Origin: Photobacterium iliopiscarium
Lineage (GTDB): Bacteria; Pseudomonadota; Gammaproteobacteria; Enterobacterales; Vibrionaceae
NCBI RefSeq assembly: GCF_003026395.1
Contig: NZ_PYOO01000002.1
Coordinates: 186,001-250,000, forward strand
Length of the DNA stretch: 64,000 bases
Reading direction: 5' to 3'
The notes beneath the pieces are model-generated. The model saw only the letters and a program-made list of their open reading frames with translations, was not told the DNA's origin and did no database searches. A program made the position numbers and the translations under genes. Shown piece after piece: positions 59,677 to 64,000 of this stretch. The number at the start of each line of letters is the position of its first letter. Within the stretch, counting starts at the first letter, position 1.

Positions 59677-60651
59677 ATGTCATTCTTTTCACAGTTTACT
59701 TCACCGAAAAAACTGCGTGATCGTGGCATCATGGGGATGAACAAACGTAACCATAGCTATATCAGTCGTTACAATGAGCGTAGCCGTTTTCCGCTTGTGG
59801 ATGACAAGCTAAAAACCAAGTTCATTGCCCAACAAGCAGGAGCAACCGTTCCCGATTTGATTGGTGTTATTGATAGCCAAGCCGCTGTTAAGCATATTCA
59901 CCATATGGTTAAAGACTGGCCTGGGTTTGTAATAAAACCCGCTCAAGGCTCTGGTGGTAAAGGTATTCTGGTGATTGTGAAGCACAAAGATGGAATTTAT
60001 GTAAAACCATCAGGTGCCGAAATCAACCAACAAGATGTTGAACGTCATATTACCAATACCCTTGCGGGATTATTCTCGCTTGGGGGTAAAAATGATGTTG
60101 CCATGGTCGAAAACCTGATTCAATTTGATAATGTGTTTGATGGCTTTAGCTATGAAGGTGTACCTGATGTACGCGTGATCGTATTTAAAGGCTACCCCGT
60201 AATGGCAATGATGCGTTGTTCAACCGCAGCGTCTGATGGTAAAGCGAACCTTCACCAAGGTGCTGTTGGTGTAGGAATTGATATTGCATCAGGTAAAGCG
60301 ATTCGAGCGGTACAGTTTAACTTACCCATTGAACGCCATCCCGACACTGAGCGATTGTTAAGTGAGCTTGAAGTCCCAGAATGGAACAAGCTGTTGGTAC
60401 TTGCTGCCAGTGCATGGGAAATGACAGGCTTAGGCTATATTGGTACAGATATGGTATTAGACAAAGAAAAAGGTCCAATGGTATTAGAGCTTAATGCTCG
60501 CCCTGGTTTAGCGATTCAAATTGCTAACGGCACGGGCTTATTACCACGCCTACGTCATATTGAAGCTATGGGTATAACAGCACATACACCAACTCCAGAA
60601 GAACGAGTTGCTTATTGTGCACATCAGTTTGGTACTAAATCTGAGTTCTAA
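59677..60651 (+). CDS. RimK-like ATP-grasp alpha-L-glutamate ligase family protein
   Basis: The 324-residue ATP-grasp protein has the nucleotide-binding segment PGFVIKPAQGSGGKGILVI (about 87-105), a YEGVPDVRVIVFKG segment and LELNARPGLAIQIANGTGLLPR with metal-binding Glu and Asn. RimK-like ligases add glutamate or similar residues to an acceptor. With the lipoprotein and membrane partner it may form an exported peptide-ligation and processing system; the substrate is unknown. Confidence 0.88.
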   Translation: MSFFSQFTSPKKLRDRGIMGMNKRNHSYISRYNERSRFPLVDDKLKTKFIAQQAGATVPDLIGVIDSQAAVKHIHHMVKDWPGFVIKPAQGSGGKGILVIVKHKDGIYVKPSGAEINQQDVERHITNTLAGLFSLGGKNDVAMVENLIQFDNVFDGFSYEGVPDVRVIVFKGYPVMAMMRCSTAASDGKANLHQGAVGVGIDIASGKAIRAVQFNLPIERHPDTERLLSELEVPEWNKLLVLAASAWEMTGLGYIGTDMVLDKEKGPMVLELNARPGLAIQIANGTGLLPRLRHIEAMGITAHTPTPEERVAYCAHQFGTKSEF

Positions 60652-60677
60652 TCGACGAGCAATACAATAAAATCACT

Positions 60678-60705
60678 AGCCCTGACATACTCGGGGCTTT
60701 TTATT
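60678..60705 (+). terminator. Terminator of the ligase cassette
   Basis: AGCCCTGA / TCGGGGCT with one mismatch and a loop of five, followed by T run; closes the three-gene operon. Confidence 0.75.
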
Positions 60706-60786
60706 ACCTAAAATAAATCATTAAAGTTACTATTCTTAATGTCGATAACTTAAGTATCTTATTTAACATAGCCAGTTATTGATTAC

Positions 60787-61296
60787 ATGCAAACTCAATC
60801 ACTTGATAATTTACAGCTTATTAATGAAATTCAACTCGGCACTCACCTTAACCATGCGGTTGAAGGTGGACGTCGTGCTGATTTTGCATTGATGTTAGCG
60901 TTATTGTCTTCTGATCTGCATGAAAACATTCCGGTTGATACTGCCCCAATAGAAACACTGTCATCACAACAACTGCGGGCTTATTTTGAAATCCCAGCAT
61001 CACAGCCCCTCACATCGACACCAGCCTGTTATCAACGCGCAGCGGAACAAGCACAAGCCTTTCATCAAGCAAGTTTAACCAGTACCCGCTTATTGGCACA
61101 GTTACAACCAACAGCCCTATCTTACCCACCACAACAAACAAAAGGTTTACCGGAAGATTTGTTTCATAATCTATCAATCCACGAACGCCGTAAACTTCCT
61201 CCAGTTGAACCAAAACCCCTCCAAGCGGCTCCACAAGATCTGTACTTAGCATTAATTAAATCAAAACGAATGAGTGAAATGAGCTGGGCTGCATAA
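60787..61296 (+). CDS. VC2046/SO_2500 family protein
   Basis: A 169-residue soluble protein with INEIQLGTHLNHAVEGGRRADFALMLALL near the N-terminus and a central proline/glutamine-rich part, ending KRMSEMSWAA. It fits, by recall, the VC2046/SO_2500 family of Vibrio and Shewanella, which is of unknown function. No signal peptide or membrane helix. Its ribosome site is weak, and it is a single-gene unit upstream of the SDR gene. Confidence 0.65.
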   Translation: MQTQSLDNLQLINEIQLGTHLNHAVEGGRRADFALMLALLSSDLHENIPVDTAPIETLSSQQLRAYFEIPASQPLTSTPACYQRAAEQAQAFHQASLTSTRLLAQLQPTALSYPPQQTKGLPEDLFHNLSIHERRKLPPVEPKPLQAAPQDLYLALIKSKRMSEMSWAA

Positions 61297-61518
61297 GCTA
61301 ATATTTGCAGTTGATCAAAGATAAAATACATCATTTATGATGCAAAAATAATAACCGTATTTGATCGTGACCTTGCTCATAATTTCTTCTTTATTATTAT
61401 TAGTTTGCGAGCTTATTGACTAATATTGATCGTAGTAATGGCCTTAGATATAACCACTATAAAATTAATACCAATAAGGCTTCAAATAAGACGATTTAAA
61501 CATTAAGGCTAGGAATAT

Positions 61519-62208
61519 ATGCATATCGGACAATCAGTCGTTATCATCACCGATGCGGGTAATCCTATTGGCAAAGCGGTGGCACTTCATTTCGCATCAT
61601 TAGGGGCAACCTTAGCACTGGTCGATAATAACGAAGTTGAACTAAAAAAAACCTTGCGATCTTGTCGTAAGATTAATAAATCATCGGCTGCATTTTATAT
61701 AAAATATTACGATGAACTTACTATTAGCGCTCTATTCCAACAAGTCAAAGAGCGATTTGGTGCGATTAATATTTTATTAAACACTTGGACAGGTACAGAA
61801 ATACCGCATTTACTGTCACCAACATCGATCATTGATTTTAATAATATTATGCAAAATAGCGCCGCCAGTTTTTTTATTTTTGGAAAAATGGCGGCTGAGT
61901 TTATGCAACATCAACCTCACCAAAGCGTCATTATTAATCTAGCGCTTAGCCATGAAAATCATCAACCTCATACACCCACAACAAGCAAAACCGTTGTCAG
62001 TGGTCTCACTCAAAACTGGGCAAACGAACTGGCTGATTTTAACATTCGAGTTGGAGGTATTGTTCCAATTAACCACCAAGATAAACCTTATGATCAGCAG
62101 CCGATTATCGGCGTTCCGATGCAAGATGAAATTGCACGAAATGTTGAATACATTGTGCGTAATGATTCGTTTAGTGGACGAATGATAGAATCAGAAATTG
62201 GCGTCTAA
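61519..62208 (+). CDS. Degenerate short-chain dehydrogenase-like protein
   Basis: The 229 residues have an SDR-like fold: VVIITDAGNPIGKAVALHFASLGATLALV at the N-terminus, NILLNTW, and the SKTVVSGLTQNWANELADFNIRVGGIVP region. The glycine motif is altered (TDAGNPIG in place of TGxxxGIG) and the catalytic YxxxK is PTTSK, so the tyrosine is missing, with the SS pair also replaced by AL. It probably does not act as an oxidoreductase; a binding or structural role is possible. It lies next to adhE in opposite orientation. Confidence 0.8.
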   Translation: MHIGQSVVIITDAGNPIGKAVALHFASLGATLALVDNNEVELKKTLRSCRKINKSSAAFYIKYYDELTISALFQQVKERFGAINILLNTWTGTEIPHLLSPTSIIDFNNIMQNSAASFFIFGKMAAEFMQHQPHQSVIINLALSHENHQPHTPTTSKTVVSGLTQNWANELADFNIRVGGIVPINHQDKPYDQQPIIGVPMQDEIARNVEYIVRNDSFSGRMIESEIGV

Positions 62209-62236
62209 GCAGAGTAAAACAATCATCTAATCAAGC

Positions 62237-62266
62237 TGGCTAAGTATGAATACTTGGCCTTTTTTA
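62237..62266 (+). terminator. Terminator of the SDR-like gene
   Basis: GGCTAAGTAT-GA-ATACTTGGCC stem with one mismatch and a T run. Confidence 0.8.
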
Positions 62267-62268
62267 TG

Positions 62269-62316
62269 TTGCGAGGTTGCGAGGTTGCGAGGTTGCGAGG
62301 TTGCGAGGTTGCGAGG
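62269..62316. repeat. 8-bp tandem repeat, six copies of TTGCGAGG
   Basis: Six perfect TTGCGAGG units in a row, directly after the T run of the SDR terminator and before the adhE terminator. A microsatellite, not coding; copy number may vary between strains. Confidence 0.95.
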
Positions 62317-62358
62317 TGAATTTTAAGCACTTATCGATGATGATGTAAATCCCCAAAA

Positions 62359-62393
62359 CAAAAAGCCCGTCTATTGCTAGACGGGCTTTTTTA
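62359..62393. terminator. Terminator of adhE
   Basis: AAAGCCCGTCT-ATTGCT-AGACGGGCTTT hairpin with A and T runs, directly downstream of adhE on the minus strand. Confidence 0.9.
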
Positions 62394-62413
62394 TATTTTA
62401 GTCAGTAAAGATA

Positions 62414-64000
62414 TTAAGCTTTTGCTTTTTTACCTTTTGCAGCAACTTGTACTGGCTCTGATTTCTTAGCTACTTCTGCATCTTCAAACGTTTCGCCGTC
62501 AACGTATGCTGTACCGTAGTAAGAAGCGATTAATACTTCTTTAAGCTCTTTAATCAATGGGTAACGTGGGTTAGCACCTGTACATTGGTCATCGAACGCA
62601 TCTTCAGCAATTGCATCAACTTTAGCCATAAACGCAGCTTCATCAACACCAGCAGCTTGAATTGACAATGGAATATTCAATGCAATTTTAAGCTCTTCTA
62701 ACCAATTAAGTAGCGCATTAACTTTCGTTTCAGTATTACCTTCACGGAAACCTAAGTGCTCTGCAACTTCAGCGTAACGAGCACGTGCTTTAGGACGGTC
62801 GTACTGAGAGAATGCAGCTTGTTTAGTTGGGTTGTTAGTCGCATTAAAACGAACAGTATTCGAGATTAATAATGCATTCGCAAGACCGTGTGGTACGTGG
62901 AATTCAGCGCCTAACTTGTGTGCCATTGAGTGACATGCACCAAGGAAAGACTGCGCAAAAGCCATACCAGCGATTGTTGCTGCATTGTGCACTTTCTCAC
63001 GTGCAATTGGATCTTTCTTACCGTTAGCGTAAGAGCTTGGTAAGTACTCTTTAAGCATCTTAAGAGCTTGAAGAGCGTGACCATCTGAGTATTCGTTAGC
63101 AAGAACAGAAACGTAAGCTTCTAATGCGTGCGTTACTGCATCGTAACCACCGAATGCACATAAAGACTTAGGCATATCCATTACAAGGTTAGCATCAACA
63201 ACAGCCATGTTTGGCGTTAGTTCGTAATCTGCTAATGGGTATTTTTGACCTGTCTTTTCATCAGTTACAACAGCAAATGGTGTAACTTCAGAACCAGTAC
63301 CTGAAGTAGTTGTGATACATACTAGTTCAGCTTTTTGACCCATTTTAGGGAACTTGTAAATACGTTTACGGATATCCATAAAGCGCATTGATAAATCTTC
63401 AAAATCAGTTTCTGGATGCTCGTACATTACCCACATGATTTTCGCAGCATCCATCGGTGAACCACCACCAACAGCTAAGATAACATCAGGTTGGTAACTT
63501 GCACATGCTTCAGCACCAGCTTTAACTACTGCTAATGTTGGATCTGCTTCTACTTCATGGAATACTTCAACTTCCATGCCTTTCTCTTTCAAGATTGAAC
63601 GTAGGTCATCGATGTAACCGTTGTTGAACAAGAAACGGTCAGTTACGATTAGAGCACGTTTTTTACCTTCAAGATCACTCATTGCGATTGGTAAACAGCC
63701 GCGACGGAAGTAGATAGATTTTGGTAGTTTATGCCACAACATATTTTCTGCTCGCTTAGCTACAATTTTCTTGTTGATAAGGTGCTTAGGACCTACGTTT
63801 TCAGAGATAGCATTACCACCCCAAGAACCACAACCTAGAGTTAGTGAAGGCGCTAATTCAAAGTTGTAAAGGTCACCAATACCACCTTGAGATGCAGGTG
63901 TATTCACAAGAATACGAGCAGTTTTCATTTTGTCACCGAAGTACGCAATACGCTCTTCGTTATTATCTTGGTCAGTGTAAAGAACTGATGTATGACCAAC
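62414..64000 (-). CDS. adhE: Bifunctional acetaldehyde-CoA/alcohol dehydrogenase AdhE (3' part)
   Basis: AdhE reduces acetyl-CoA to ethanol in fermentation, forming filamentous spirosomes. Only the C-terminal part is in the window: the end of the aldehyde dehydrogenase half (SLTLGCGSWGGNAISENVGPKH) and the whole iron-dependent ADH half, with GGGSPMDAAKIMW, HALEAYVSV, HSMAHKLGAEFHVPHGLANALLI (metal His) and a long Lys-rich tail ending KGKKAKA. The reading frame is open to the right edge (GHTSVLYTDQDN), so the gene continues beyond. A methionine at 63928 is internal. Confidence 0.97.
   Translation of the reverse strand, partial: VGHTSVLYTDQDNNEERIAYFGDKMKTARILVNTPASQGGIGDLYNFELAPSLTLGCGSWGGNAISENVGPKHLINKKIVAKRAENMLWHKLPKSIYFRRGCLPIAMSDLEGKKRALIVTDRFLFNNGYIDDLRSILKEKGMEVEVFHEVEADPTLAVVKAGAEACASYQPDVILAVGGGSPMDAAKIMWVMYEHPETDFEDLSMRFMDIRKRIYKFPKMGQKAELVCITTTSGTGSEVTPFAVVTDEKTGQKYPLADYELTPNMAVVDANLVMDMPKSLCAFGGYDAVTHALEAYVSVLANEYSDGHALQALKMLKEYLPSSYANGKKDPIAREKVHNAATIAGMAFAQSFLGACHSMAHKLGAEFHVPHGLANALLISNTVRFNATNNPTKQAAFSQYDRPKARARYAEVAEHLGFREGNTETKVNALLNWLEELKIALNIPLSIQAAGVDEAAFMAKVDAIAEDAFDDQCTGANPRYPLIKELKEVLIASYYGTAYVDGETFEDAEVAKKSEPVQVAAKGKKAKA

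Noticed and set aside
62269..62316. CRISPR-like array
   Set aside because: The 8-bp unit has no spacers and no cas genes lie near; it is a simple tandem repeat.

Overview
The window is a stretch of AT-rich gammaproteobacterial chromosome. Gene content and order fit the Vibrionaceae, most likely Photobacterium or a close relative: trpG and trpD are separate while trpC and trpF are fused, the TolQRAB-Pal-CpoB and cydAB-cydX-ybgE blocks sit head to tail, an AspS-type (GspS-beta) secretion pilotin lies behind yciI, and a VC2046-family gene lies near adhE. The genus is an inference; no rRNA or species marker is present. No prophage, integrase, transposase or CRISPR array was seen. Almost everything is chromosomal backbone with small accessory insertions.

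Region 1 (1-19.3 kb) carries the tail of an unknown gene, miaE, then the block topA / yciN / sohB / yciK / rluB / yciO-rnm, a trp operon with its TrpR operator (trpE-G-D-CF-B-A), yciB, yciA, yciI and a pilotin lipoprotein. This is the E. coli topA-to-trp neighbourhood, with btuR absent. The trp leader is long and lacks the tandem Trp codons expected of an attenuator.

Region 2 (19.3-31.3 kb) is a series of single-gene units: a short SbmA/BacA-type transporter, an RlmI-like methyltransferase, a small basic protein, a TIGR01621-like pseudouridine synthase, cardiolipin synthase, a YiaY-type alcohol dehydrogenase, a GH92 alpha-mannosidase lipoprotein and a RhlE-type helicase. It ends in three 246-bp tandem repeats, a duplicated terminator with a tRNA-Ser remnant, and two tRNA-Ser genes (UGA and GGA).

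Region 3 (31.3-38 kb) has alaE, then yhjX with the two-component pair ypdB/ypdA. A direct repeat resembling the YpdB target lies in front of yhjX, so sensor, regulator and target transporter form one pyruvate-response locus. A UPF0149 gene and nadA follow.

Region 4 (38-54 kb) is a long leftward series: three unrecognised small membrane genes (two of them tandem paralogues), cpoB-pal-tolB-tolA-tolR-tolQ-ybgC (cell-envelope constriction), ybgE-cydX-cydB-cydA (cytochrome bd, with two FNR-like boxes upstream), ruvB-ruvA, ruvC (Holliday junction processing) and aspS. Its last part, up to about 54.4 kb, is non-coding with hairpins and a 15-bp tandem repeat.

Region 5 (54.4-64 kb) has a class A beta-lactamase of carbenicillinase type, cmoA-cmoB (tRNA wobble uridine modification), a three-gene cassette (retropepsin-like lipoprotein, transglutaminase/7TM membrane protein, RimK-like ATP-grasp ligase), a VC2046-family gene, a degenerate short-chain dehydrogenase, an 8-bp tandem repeat, and the 3' part of adhE running off the right edge.
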